A DNA stretch of 63,936 bases from RGIG7332 sp045589235. Lineage in GTDB: Bacteria; Bacillota; Clostridia; Oscillospirales; JAAYXM01. A program made the translations under genes and the position numbers. The stretch spans positions 1-63,936 of the forward strand of contig JAZNOR010000071.1 of the NCBI GenBank assembly GCA_045589235.1, read 5' to 3'. This document shows positions 16,042 to 24,293 of the stretch, one piece after another; within the stretch, counting starts at the first letter, position 1, and every line of letters begins with the position of its first letter. A model generated the notes under the pieces. It was not told the origin of the DNA, ran no database searches, and saw only the letters and a program-made list of their open reading frames with translations.

Positions 16042-17121
16042 TTATAAGTCAAGCTTTAAATCGTTTTCGCGAATCCAGCCAATCTTTCTAAGTAGTGCAC
16101 CTATAATTGGCGTTATAATCGCCGGAAGAACAATTGATATAAGAACTAATCCAATCCAGTCAAAGGCGGTTACAGAGGCTTTTAAACCGTTTGCAATGTC
16201 GCTCATCCAGCCACTATATACTCCAATAGGACCAACAAGACCACAGGTGCCCATGCCTGAAGATACTGCCGCACCATTCATCTCAAGCTTGAACAGGCAA
16301 GTGGAAAGGGGTCCGGTTATAGCCGATGTAACGATTGCCGGAATCCAGATTCGCGGATTTTTGACAATGTTTCCCATTTGAAGCATACTTGTTCCGATAC
16401 CTTGAGATACAAGGCCTCCCCATCGATTTTCTTTAAAACTTAAGAATGCAAATCCGACCATATTTGCACAGCATCCTGCGAGCGCTGCACCGCCTGCAAG
16501 ACCAGTAAGTCCGAGTGCTGCGCAAATCGCAGCTGAGCTTATTGGTAAAGTGAGGGCTATACCGACGATTACCGATACTAAAATACCCATTATAAACGGC
16601 TGTTGTTCGGTTGCCCACATTATTGCCTGACCGACAGCGGATGCCGCCGCACCAAGATACGGAGCGAACCAAATTGACAACAAAACACCGACTATAATTG
16701 TTACAGCAGGAGTTATGATTATATCAACTTTGGTTTCTTTACTAACGAGCTTGCCAAATTCCGCAGCAATTACTACGATAAAATATACAGCAAGAGGGCC
16801 GCCAGCACCGCCTAAAATATTAGCAGCTGCACCGACTGTTACAAGCGAGAAAAGAACGAGCGGAGGGCAGGCGAGACTGTATCCTATAGCAACTGCCATA
16901 GCGGCACCTTGAACTTCGGGGTGATTTATTGTGTCCGCTGCATATGTACCGATTTGTGTAAGGATATCAATACCAAATTGCTGGCCTATTGTTTTCAAAA
17001 TTGTTCCTATCAGAAGTGAAGCAAAAAGACCTTGTGCCATAGCTGCAAGTGCATCAATAAAATAACGTTTTGCACTGAACACAATATTCTTTTTGTTTAA
17101 AAATTGTGATATGTTCATCAT
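16042..17121 (-). CDS. PTS EIIC-type membrane permease (PTS_EIIC_2 family)
   Basis: A 359-residue, strongly hydrophobic protein with about ten membrane segments. The Gly/Ala-rich helices and stretches such as GMGTCGLVGPIG match the PTS_EIIC_2 family, annotated as sugar permeases. No EIIA, EIIB or sugar-metabolism gene is adjacent, so the substrate and even phosphotransferase coupling are uncertain. The start is the first of two tandem ATG codons at 17121. GGAGGT lies 7 bases upstream, and a longer in-frame extension lacks any ribosome binding site. A good promoter precedes it at 17147-17175. Confidence 0.8.
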   Translation of the reverse strand: MMNISQFLNKKNIVFSAKRYFIDALAAMAQGLFASLLIGTILKTIGQQFGIDILTQIGTYAADTINHPEVQGAAMAVAIGYSLACPPLVLFSLVTVGAAANILGGAGGPLAVYFIVVIAAEFGKLVSKETKVDIIITPAVTIIVGVLLSIWFAPYLGAAASAVGQAIMWATEQQPFIMGILVSVIVGIALTLPISSAAICAALGLTGLAGGAALAGCCANMVGFAFLSFKENRWGGLVSQGIGTSMLQMGNIVKNPRIWIPAIVTSAITGPLSTCLFKLEMNGAAVSSGMGTCGLVGPIGVYSGWMSDIANGLKASVTAFDWIGLVLISIVLPAIITPIIGALLRKIGWIRENDLKLDL

Positions 17122-17146
17122 AACTTTTACCTCCGTTTTTTTGTTG

Positions 17147-17175
17147 ATTATACTATAGCACTTTATTTTTGTTAA
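17147..17175 (-). promoter_or_regulatory. Promoter for the EIIC-like permease
   Basis: On the minus strand: TTAACA (17170-17175), a 17-base spacer and TATAAT (17147-17152), about 25 bases before the start codon. The divergent AI-2E gene shares the 156-base gap. Confidence 0.75.
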
Positions 17176-17233
17176 AACAAGATGATATTTTACAAATATT
17201 TTAGAATTAACAATAGCATATTTATGCAAAGTA

Positions 17234-17242
17234 TGCTATACT
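17234..17242 (+). promoter_or_regulatory. Extended -10 element upstream of the AI-2E family gene
   Basis: TGCTATACT is identical to the extended -10 of the tRNA-Pro promoter. The expected -35 position has no good match, so the call rests on the -10 alone. Confidence 0.5.
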
Positions 17243-17277
17243 TAAGGTAACTCTATTAATGTAAAGGACTGAGAAGT

Positions 17278-18534
17278 TTGAAAATAGAATGGAACAAAAA
17301 ATATACCACAATTTCTGTATATGCTTTGATTGTTGCTTCAATAGGCATGCTTATTTATTTTTTCTTTGCAAATTTTGGGTATTTTTGCAACTTAACGAAA
17401 GTTTTTTTTAGGATTTTAACTCCTTTTATAATAGGTCTGGTTTTTGCTTATATTTTCAATCCTATTATGGCTTATATTGAAAATGTGATTCTTCCATTTA
17501 TGACACGTAGCAAGCTTACGCGACGTACATATAGAAATATAAGTATTTTCCTCACTCTTATATTAGGTATTGCTGTTATTTCTGTTTTGTTTTCGTTCAT
17601 TATTCCTGAGCTTTTTAAAAGTGTTAATAACTTGATATCACAAATTACATCGTATATCCCTAACTTAGAACACATTCTTGATAGCGTTTTAGATAAACTT
17701 CATATTAGCAATTCATTTGATCCATTAATTGCTAATATCTCAAACTCAATTGAACAGTTTTTTAGTCAAACATTTAATTTCATTTCAAAATCATTAAATG
17801 GAATTATTAATGCAACTATTAACATTACTTCTGCTATTATCAGTATCTTCGTAGGGATAATTATTGCTGTTTATTTATGGAGCTCAAAAGAAACGTTTTT
17901 TGCTCAGGCCAAAAAAGTCAGCTATGCTTTTTTACCAAATTCTTTTGTCGACAAGACCATTGCATTGCTTCTTGATTCTAATAAGATTTTTGGTAAATTC
18001 ATTTCAGGTAAAATCATTGACTCTGCAATTATTGGTGTGCTTTGTTATATTGGTATGTTGATTTTAGATATTCCGTTTACACTCCTTATAAGTGTAATTG
18101 TTGGTGTTACCAACATCATTCCGTATTTTGGTCCTTTTATTGGGGCTATTCCGTCGATTGTATTACTTCTTATGTTGGATCCGATTAAGGCTTTGTGCTT
18201 TGCTGTTTTTATACTTGTGCTACAACAAATTGACGGAAATATTATCGGACCTAAAATTTTAGGGGAATCTACCGGACTTTCCGGTTTTTGGGTTATTTTC
18301 TCTGTAACTGTTTTTGGTGGACTTTTTGGATTTGCCGGTATGCTTATGGGAGTGCCGCTGTTTGCTGTTATCTACACTGCTATTAAGCGCTCGGTAAACA
18401 TCAGGTTATCTGCAAAAAATATGCCGCAAAATACAGTCGCATATGCATCTGAATCTAATCCGATAATTAAAAAGGGGGAACGCATAACAAAAGTATCTTC
18501 TTTAAAAGATAAATCGGAGGATAAAAATGTATAA
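17278..18534 (+). CDS. AI-2E family transporter
   Basis: A 418-residue polytopic membrane protein of the AI-2E/UPF0118 family. Members have been linked to AI-2 export or Na+/H+ antiport, but the substrate here is unknown. About eight hydrophobic segments are visible, with the family-typical GVTNIIPYFGPFIGAIPS loop and the QQIDGNIIGPKILG motif. TTG is the start, since AAGGA lies 9 bases upstream and no ATG occurs until after the first membrane helix. The C-terminal ~45 residues are charged and cytoplasmic. Its last 8 bases overlap the next gene, tying its expression to the surface peptidase. Confidence 0.88.
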   Translation: MKIEWNKKYTTISVYALIVASIGMLIYFFFANFGYFCNLTKVFFRILTPFIIGLVFAYIFNPIMAYIENVILPFMTRSKLTRRTYRNISIFLTLILGIAVISVLFSFIIPELFKSVNNLISQITSYIPNLEHILDSVLDKLHISNSFDPLIANISNSIEQFFSQTFNFISKSLNGIINATINITSAIISIFVGIIIAVYLWSSKETFFAQAKKVSYAFLPNSFVDKTIALLLDSNKIFGKFISGKIIDSAIIGVLCYIGMLILDIPFTLLISVIVGVTNIIPYFGPFIGAIPSIVLLLMLDPIKALCFAVFILVLQQIDGNIIGPKILGESTGLSGFWVIFSVTVFGGLFGFAGMLMGVPLFAVIYTAIKRSVNIRLSAKNMPQNTVAYASESNPIIKKGERITKVSSLKDKSEDKNV

Positions 18535-20818
18535 AATTATATGTGTTTTTTTATCTTTTTGTTTGCTATTTTCATCTATTGCGCAAGCAAATGAGTCAGT
18601 AGCTCTCTTTGAAGATAATAAAATAAATTATTTGAAATTTATAACCGGTTATAGCGATAATACATTTCGACCCAACAACCCAATAACACGTGCAGAATCT
18701 GCTAAGATGTTATCTTTTGTCTTGGATCTTGATACTAAATCAGAAAATACGGTTGTTTTTTCTGATTTAAATAACGATTTTTGGGCATATGATGCCATAA
18801 TTTCACTTTCAGATATGGGTGTGTTTTCTGGGTTTGGTGATGGAACATTCAGACCTGAAAAGCGCATGACAAGAGCGGAGTTTGTAAGTGCTATCGCACG
18901 TATTTTAAAGCTGAAAGGGAAGGGCAGTGCTCCGTTTAACGACACCAAAGACCACTGGGCAGGCGAGTCGATATCTGCATTATACTATAAAAAAGTAATC
19001 GGAGGTTATCCGGATAAGACTTTTAGACCGGATTCGTTTATAACCAGAGCTGAAGCTGTTGTGCTTATTAATAAAATAACTGAGAATTATATTGATAAGA
19101 ATGTTACAAAAAAAATATTTACAGATTTATCGGAATTTCATTGGGCGTATTATGATATAATGTCTGCAGCGTCAACAGCTGCTCTTGAAAGTACATTTCC
19201 GCATATAGATGTTAATTTTAATGATATTGAGTACATTGAGCTTTCGCCAAAAGAACTTAAAAGCGAGCTTGATTGTCTTTTGGAAGAGTTCAAAACTGCG
19301 CACACAGCGCGTCAAGGTGAAATTTTTAATCAAATTTCAACAATTGAGTCTGATGTTGCTCTGGCAGTTTCTATGTCCGGAATCAATTCCAAGCGTGATG
19401 TTACAAGCGAAAAAGACCAAAATAATACGAGTAATGCGTATTATTGCGGAAACTTAGTTAAAGAAGCGAAAAAAACACGTTATTATCTACTTGCTGAAGT
19501 TGAAAATAAAAAAGAATTTGAATCAGTTATTGGTATGAAAATCGAAGATGTTCCTTTACCGGAGGCTACTTTACCTGAACGTCTTGTGGCGCTCTATACC
19601 GAAGAGCAAACATATAAAAACGAATTTAATGAGTTTATGTATGGAAATTCAATCACTTTTAACGGTCAAAAATACTCACTCGCTCAAGCTGAAGTGTCAA
19701 ACAATCCTAAACTGGTTAAAGTAGCTCTTGATTATTATGTTGATAATGAAGAAGTTTATGGCGAGATTTTCTCAAAACTTATTGATGTACGCAACCGTAT
19801 CGCACATCACTTTGGTTACAGATATTATACTGATGTTGGTTATTTAATGTCAGGCAAAACTTTCACTATTAAGAATGTTGAACCAATCAGAAATGATGTC
19901 AAGGCGTATATTGCACCACTGTTTTATAATCTAAACATTGCACGGCAAGGTGTTAACAACGGATATCATAATACTAAAGCTTTTACACCTGAAAATAAGA
20001 CTACATATATTGAAGAAGCAAAAAAATATATCAGAGAAATGTCTCCTCAAACGCGCGAAGCTCTTCATTATTTAATTGAATCTGAAGTTATTGATACCGA
20101 AGTTCGCCAAAACAAAGCGCAAGTTTCAATGACATCGTATATAGATAAGTACGAAACGCCCTTTTTATTTATAAATCAAACCGGAAGTTTTAATGACTTT
20201 CAGGATTTCGCGCATGAATTCGGTCACGCTTTTCACGCTTACAGAATAGGAAAAAAAGGTATTTCTTCATCAAATGATATTTGTGAAATTGCATCTTATG
20301 GCATGGAAATGCTTGTTATGCACAAATACGAAAGTTTCTTTGATGATAACTATAAAGATGTTGTTTTATCCGATTTCTATGAAAAATTAGCTCTTATTTT
20401 AACAACTACATTTATGGATGAGTTTCAAACGATAGTCTATAGCGATCCTCATTTAACTATTAAAGAAAGAAATGCCATATATGCAGAATTGCGCAGAGAA
20501 TATTTTATTGGAAGTGTTTATTCACACGAAGCATATGAACGTGGAATTTGCTGGACTAATCCTACACATTTTTTCACAGCACCATATTATTCAATAGATT
20601 ATACTTTGGCACTAACTTTGGCGTTCCAACTTTGGGAAATTGGAAACGAAGAAGGCTTTGACAAAGAATTTGAAAAATATATGGATATTATAGAAACCCC
20701 GTTTATGAAATTTAATATTTCATATGTTGCAGTTGGTGCAGGTTTAAAAAGTCCGTTTAAAAAAGGTGTTATAAAAGAACTTGCTGAAAAATTAGATGAG
20801 TTTTTTAAAATTAATTAA
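18527..20818 (+). CDS. Secreted SLH-domain protein with C-terminal M3 (oligoendopeptidase F-like) metallopeptidase
   Basis: A 763-residue fusion. Residues 1-22 form a signal peptide with a probable AQA cleavage site. Three S-layer homology repeats follow (about 30-72, 77-120 and 137-182; each has a TFRP-x5-TRAE core, e.g. FRPEKRMTRAE), which normally bind pyruvylated cell-wall polymer. From about residue 240 the protein is a peptidase of the M3/PepF type: the zinc motif HEFGH is at 563-567 and the third ligand Glu is at 587 in CEIASYGME. PepF enzymes are usually cytoplasmic, so surface anchoring is unusual. It overlaps the AI-2E gene by 8 bases. Substrates are unknown; peptide scavenging or signal-peptide processing are possible. 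Confidence 0.88.
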   Translation: MYKIICVFLSFCLLFSSIAQANESVALFEDNKINYLKFITGYSDNTFRPNNPITRAESAKMLSFVLDLDTKSENTVVFSDLNNDFWAYDAIISLSDMGVFSGFGDGTFRPEKRMTRAEFVSAIARILKLKGKGSAPFNDTKDHWAGESISALYYKKVIGGYPDKTFRPDSFITRAEAVVLINKITENYIDKNVTKKIFTDLSEFHWAYYDIMSAASTAALESTFPHIDVNFNDIEYIELSPKELKSELDCLLEEFKTAHTARQGEIFNQISTIESDVALAVSMSGINSKRDVTSEKDQNNTSNAYYCGNLVKEAKKTRYYLLAEVENKKEFESVIGMKIEDVPLPEATLPERLVALYTEEQTYKNEFNEFMYGNSITFNGQKYSLAQAEVSNNPKLVKVALDYYVDNEEVYGEIFSKLIDVRNRIAHHFGYRYYTDVGYLMSGKTFTIKNVEPIRNDVKAYIAPLFYNLNIARQGVNNGYHNTKAFTPENKTTYIEEAKKYIREMSPQTREALHYLIESEVIDTEVRQNKAQVSMTSYIDKYETPFLFINQTGSFNDFQDFAHEFGHAFHAYRIGKKGISSSNDICEIASYGMEMLVMHKYESFFDDNYKDVVLSDFYEKLALILTTTFMDEFQTIVYSDPHLTIKERNAIYAELRREYFIGSVYSHEAYERGICWTNPTHFFTAPYYSIDYTLALTLAFQLWEIGNEEGFDKEFEKYMDIIETPFMKFNISYVAVGAGLKSPFKKGVIKELAEKLDEFFKIN

Positions 20819-20820
20819 AT

Positions 20821-20860
20821 AATGAGCGGCATCAACAAAACGATGCCGCTCATTTTATTT
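20821..20860 (+). terminator. Terminator after the SLH-M3 gene
   Basis: Arms AATGAGCGGCATC and GATGCCGCTCATT with an eight-base loop are followed by a T-rich tail. This is a strong element two bases after the stop codon. Confidence 0.9.
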
Positions 20861-20933
20861 GTTGCTCTAATAATTTTCCCCACCCTAAATTCATTAAAAT
20901 TTTGATTTTGCTTAATTAGGTGTTGTCTTAAAT

Positions 20934-20969
20934 AAGCGGCCGCTTCTCAGGCGCCCACCCTCCTCTGAG
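20934..20969. other. Short GC-rich intergenic island
   Basis: A 12-base palindrome AAGCGGCCGCTT (20934-20945) is followed by CTCAG ... CTGAG arms (20946-20969), in a region otherwise very AT-rich. Similar 9-mers CTTAATTAG and CTCAATTAG flank it as imperfect direct repeats. No coding frame is evident. It may be a remnant of a small mobile repeat or a structured RNA. Confidence 0.4.
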
Positions 20970-20981
20970 TGAGTCTCAATT

Positions 20982-21028
20982 AGTTCAAAAAGCACGTGAA
21001 TAAAAACAATTCAAGTGCTTTTTGAACT
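20982..21028 (-). terminator. Long inverted repeat directly after the HTH/SOR-like gene
   Basis: Nineteen-base arms with one mismatch (20982-21000 and 21010-21028) and a nine-base loop start immediately after the stop codon of the minus-strand gene. The T-tail on that strand is poor, so it may protect the 3' end more than terminate transcription. Confidence 0.65.
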
Positions 21029-21700
21029 TTATCCAAATAATAACTTTGCTGTATTTTCAAGTTCTTTTCTTTCTTCACTGTCATCATAAGAAGCTTCGCG
21101 GTCATGAATACCTTTTATAATGTCTATACTAAAAAATCCGTCTTTATTACAATAGAACAAAACTTTTTTAGCCCCTCTTATTTCAAATCGTGCTTCAGCA
21201 CTACCTTCCGGATATAATTTCACAATTTGCACTTTGTCTTCAGATAGTGCTGCAATGAATGAAATATAATGTTTTTTAGTCATTTCATGGTCTATTTGAA
21301 TGTAATAATCATCTTCTACTTTTTCAATAAAAATCATATGATTTTCATCTGTTTCTTCTGCTTTAAGTGGCGCCAGCATATATCCATGACAGTTTATCGC
21401 TGATTCTCCCATGCAATGTATTACATTTCCACACATTGGGCAAACATAGAATTTTGAACGCATCATATTCGCAGAAATATTTATATTGTCAATTTTAGTA
21501 CCGGACATTAGTTCTGTAACGGAAATATTAAACGCTTTTGCAATAGGTTCCAAAAGAGATACATCCGGAAAACCCTTCCCTGTTTCCCATTTTGAAACGG
21601 TTTTATCCGAAACAGATAATTTCCCTGCAAGTTCTACTTGAGTCATATTACTTTTTTTGCGCAATTCTTTTATAAGAGCACCAGTAAGACACTGTTCCAT
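21029..21700 (-). CDS. XRE-type HTH regulator fused to a desulfoferrodoxin/superoxide-reductase-like domain
   Basis: A 223-residue protein. Residues 8-62 form an XRE helix-turn-helix (MTQVELAGKLSVSDKTVSKWE). Residues 84-106 resemble the desulforedoxin metal site: C87-x2-C90 ... C104-H105, with His where desulfoferrodoxin has its fourth Cys. Residues 118-192 align by eye with the superoxide reductase core. Candidate Fe ligands are H121 (ENHM), H138 (DHEM), H144 (KKHY) and C184 (FYCN), but the usual CN-x-HG histidine is D187. This suggests a redox- or metal-sensing regulator rather than an active reductase. ATG follows GGAGG by 8 bases. It sits downstream of nfnAB on the same strand but is separated by a terminator. 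The fold assignment is by motif memory. Confidence 0.75.
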   Translation of the reverse strand: MEQCLTGALIKELRKKSNMTQVELAGKLSVSDKTVSKWETGKGFPDVSLLEPIAKAFNISVTELMSGTKIDNINISANMMRSKFYVCPMCGNVIHCMGESAINCHGYMLAPLKAEETDENHMIFIEKVEDDYYIQIDHEMTKKHYISFIAALSEDKVQIVKLYPEGSAEARFEIRGAKKVLFYCNKDGFFSIDIIKGIHDREASYDDSEERKELENTAKLLFG

Positions 21701-21770
21701 TCATTATCCCTCCCGACTAATATAATACATCAAAGCATATTTTATTGCCACCTACTTATGGTAGAATTAA

Positions 21771-21804
21771 AAACACCTGAGAAAAATAACATTCTCAGGT
21801 GTTT
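21771..21804 (-). terminator. Terminator after nfnB
   Basis: Thirteen-base arms AAACACCTGAGAA and TTCTCAGGTGTTT with an eight-base loop. On the minus strand a TTTTTAATT tail follows. It separates nfnAB from the HTH gene. Confidence 0.9.
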
Positions 21805-21811
21805 ATTAAAC

Positions 21812-23203
21812 TTATTTATTTTTAATGTAATCGTCGATGGCATCTGCAGCACCTTTGCCAGCACCCATTGCCAAGATAACAGTTGCTGCACCTGTTACGG
21901 CGTCACCACCTGCAAACACACCTTCTTTTGAAGTTTTACCGGTCAGTTCGCTCTCAACAACAATACAGCCTCTTTTGTTAGTTTCAAGACCTGGTGTTGT
22001 TGTTCTGATAAGAGGATTTGGTGAAGTGCCGATTGCAACAATGATACAATCAAGGTCGATATTAAACTCGCTACCCGCGATCTCAACAGGACGACGACGA
22101 CCTGATTCATCAGGTTCGCCAAGCTCCATTTGAATACACTTCATACCGGTTACCCAACCATCATCATTGCCTAAAACTTCAAGAGGAGCAGTGAGGAGTT
22201 TAAAGATAATACCCTCCTCTTTTGCGTGGTGAACTTCTTCAAGACGAGCCGGAAGCTCTGCTTCACTTCTGCGATATACGATATAAACATTTTCAGCGCC
22301 CATGCGCTTTGCACTTCTTGCAGCATCCATAGCAACGTTTCCGCCACCGACAACTGCAACGTTTTTATACTTACGAAGCGGTGTGTCAAACTTTTCGTCA
22401 TACGCTTTCATAAGATTTATACGTGTTAAGTATTCATTAGCTGAATATACACCGTTTAAATTTTCGCCCGGGATATGCATAAATGACGGAAGACCCGCAC
22501 CTGAGCCAACAAAAACAGCTTCGAAGCCATCATCAAACAAGTCATCAACTTTTGCGGTACGACCGACAACAAAGTTTGTTTCGATTTTAACTCCCAGTTC
22601 TTTTAATGACTCAATTTCTTTTGCAACAATACTCTTAGGAAGACGGAATTCCGGAATACCATAAACTAAAACACCACCCGGGGTGTGAAATGCTTCAAAA
22701 ACAGTTACTTCATAACCGCGGCGAGCTAAGTCACCTGCGCAGGTTAATCCGGCAGGACCAGCACCTACGATTGCAACCTTATGACCATTGCTCTTAGGGG
22801 TTTCTGCTTTAGCAGTGCTGTTCTTCATTGCCCAGTCTGCAACAAAGCGCTCAAGACGACCGATTGCAACCGGCTCATGCTTAATTCCGCGAACACATTT
22901 ACTTTCGCACTGTGATTCCTGTGGGCAAACACGACCACAAACTGCAGGTAATGCATTTGTTGATTTTAAAATATCATAAGCAGCCTGGAAATCACCCTTC
23001 TGAATTTCAGCAATAAATTCAGGAATCGGAACACCTACAGGACATCCTGAAACACAAGGTCTGTGTTTACATCCAAGACAACGGTTTGCCTCTTCTATCG
23101 CCTGCTCCTCAGTATAGCCGAGTGATACTTCTGCAAAATTTTTATTTCTTACATTAGGCTCTTGTTCCGGCATCGGAACGCGAGTTGGTGACATATTAGC
23201 CAT
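21812..23203 (-). CDS. nfnB: NADH-dependent ferredoxin:NADP+ oxidoreductase, large subunit (NfnB, GltA-like)
   Basis: Subunit of the electron-bifurcating transhydrogenase NfnAB, which couples NADPH, NADH and ferredoxin. It has 463 residues. The N-terminus carries cysteines for two [4Fe-4S] clusters (CLGCKHRPCVSGCP, then CGRVCPQESQCESKC). Next come an FAD-binding GAGPAGLTCAGDLARRGY, an NADPH-binding GGGNVAMDAARSAKR, and a C-terminal FAD motif with GVFAGGD. Alone it resembles the glutamate synthase small subunit. The adjacent NfnA-like gene one base upstream identifies it as NfnB. No large glutamate synthase subunit is nearby. Confidence 0.92.
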   Translation of the reverse strand: MANMSPTRVPMPEQEPNVRNKNFAEVSLGYTEEQAIEEANRCLGCKHRPCVSGCPVGVPIPEFIAEIQKGDFQAAYDILKSTNALPAVCGRVCPQESQCESKCVRGIKHEPVAIGRLERFVADWAMKNSTAKAETPKSNGHKVAIVGAGPAGLTCAGDLARRGYEVTVFEAFHTPGGVLVYGIPEFRLPKSIVAKEIESLKELGVKIETNFVVGRTAKVDDLFDDGFEAVFVGSGAGLPSFMHIPGENLNGVYSANEYLTRINLMKAYDEKFDTPLRKYKNVAVVGGGNVAMDAARSAKRMGAENVYIVYRRSEAELPARLEEVHHAKEEGIIFKLLTAPLEVLGNDDGWVTGMKCIQMELGEPDESGRRRPVEIAGSEFNIDLDCIIVAIGTSPNPLIRTTTPGLETNKRGCIVVESELTGKTSKEGVFAGGDAVTGAATVILAMGAGKGAADAIDDYIKNK

Positions 23204-23204
23204 T

Positions 23205-24047
23205 TTACTTCACCATACCTTTCATTCTGCATTCATGCTCTTCAAGTTTAGCACGCTCCTCGGGCTTATACATTCCACCACGGCGCATTGCTTCGTCAAA
23301 ATCAACTAGGTGACCATCGAAATCCGGACCGTCAACGCAAGCGAACTTAGTCTCTCCGCCAACTGTTAAACGGCATCCTCCGCACATACCGGTTCCATCA
23401 ATCATAATTGAGTTCATACTGACAAGTGTCTTAACATTGAATGGCTTGGTTGTGAGAGAAACAAACTTCATCATTACAAGCGGGCCAATAGCGATAACTG
23501 CATCGTATTCAACTCCGTTTTCAAGCTGTGTTTTTAAAACATCAGTAACAAGACCCTTATTTCCATTTGAACCATCATCTGTAACGATATAAAGATTATC
23601 GGACACAGCTCTCATTTCGTCCTCTAAGAATATAAGATCTTTACTTCGGAACCCTGCGATGATATCAACTTTTGCACCACGGTTGTGTAAATATTTAGCC
23701 TGTGGATATGCAATTGCACAACCAAGACCACCACCGATAACGCAAACGTGATTTAGTTCATCAAGATGAGACGGATTGCCGAGCGGACCGACAAAGTCTA
23801 AAATGCAGTCGCCTTCTTCCAATTCACCGAGCATACGAGTTGTCTTGCCGACTTCCTGGAAAATAATAGTAATTGTGCCTGCTTCTCGGTCATAATCTGC
23901 AATCGTAAGCGGAATACGCTCACCTGTTTCGGTAACACGAAGCATAATAAACTGACCTGGAAGTGCATAACGCGCTACATTGGGAGCTTCAACCTCTAAA
24001 AGCTTTACCTGCGGATTAAAAACCTTCTTAGTTTTAATCTTGAACAT
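23205..24047 (-). CDS. nfnA: NADH-dependent ferredoxin:NADP+ oxidoreductase, small subunit (NfnA)
   Basis: The 280-residue partner of NfnB, of the sulfide/dihydroorotate dehydrogenase-like flavoprotein family. The FAD domain (about 1-95) has RIPLTIAD, the NAD-binding domain has GGGLGCAIAYPQAK, and the C-terminus has Cys222, Cys225 and Cys237 plus Asp217 for a [2Fe-2S] cluster (DGTGMCGGC). ATG 24047 is chosen over the in-frame upstream ATG at 24092 because GAGGTG lies 9 bases before it and the length then fits the family. The order nfnA-nfnB matches known loci. It is divergent from the eda-kdgK operon. Confidence 0.9.
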   Translation of the reverse strand: MFKIKTKKVFNPQVKLLEVEAPNVARYALPGQFIMLRVTETGERIPLTIADYDREAGTITIIFQEVGKTTRMLGELEEGDCILDFVGPLGNPSHLDELNHVCVIGGGLGCAIAYPQAKYLHNRGAKVDIIAGFRSKDLIFLEDEMRAVSDNLYIVTDDGSNGNKGLVTDVLKTQLENGVEYDAVIAIGPLVMMKFVSLTTKPFNVKTLVSMNSIMIDGTGMCGGCRLTVGGETKFACVDGPDFDGHLVDFDEAMRRGGMYKPEERAKLEEHECRMKGMVK

Positions 24048-24159
24048 GAAAAATAACACCTCAATTTTCTTGCTTATAGCTCTGTATTTCATTGATTGTT
24101 ATAATTTTATCAAATTTCATGATATAATGCAATAGACATATGCAAAAAAATTTTGTTAC

Positions 24160-24168
24160 ATTATACCA
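24160..24168 (-). promoter_or_regulatory. Candidate extended -10 for nfnAB
   Basis: On the minus strand TGGTATAAT lies about 110 bases before nfnA. No convincing -35 is seen, and the long AT-rich leader between it and nfnA shows no recognised riboswitch. Confidence 0.4.
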
Positions 24169-24191
24169 TATTTTTTGTTAAAATATATTTC

Positions 24192-24276
24192 TTTTCATAT
24201 GTGATTGTTATTGCATTTTGATTTTTATAGTGATATACTTATAATTAAGATATTATGTTCTAAAAACATATGAAAA
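24192..24276 (+). promoter_or_regulatory. eda-kdgK promoter with inverted CATATG-type sites
   Basis: The promoter is TTGCAT (24211-24216), a 17-base spacer, and TATACT (24234-24239) preceded by TGA. An 11-mer TTTTCATATGT at 24192-24202 upstream of the -35 recurs as an exact inverted copy at 24266-24276 in the leader. A one-mismatch copy, ACATATGCAAA, lies at 24136-24146. The spacing suggests operators for a sugar-acid regulator that is not in this window. Confidence 0.6.
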
Positions 24277-24293
24277 TTAAGGAGGCAATTCCA

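Noticed and set aside
17940..17960. Spo0A-like TGTCGAC near 17947
   Set aside because: It lies in the middle of the AI-2E family coding sequence and has no promoter context, so it is treated as chance.
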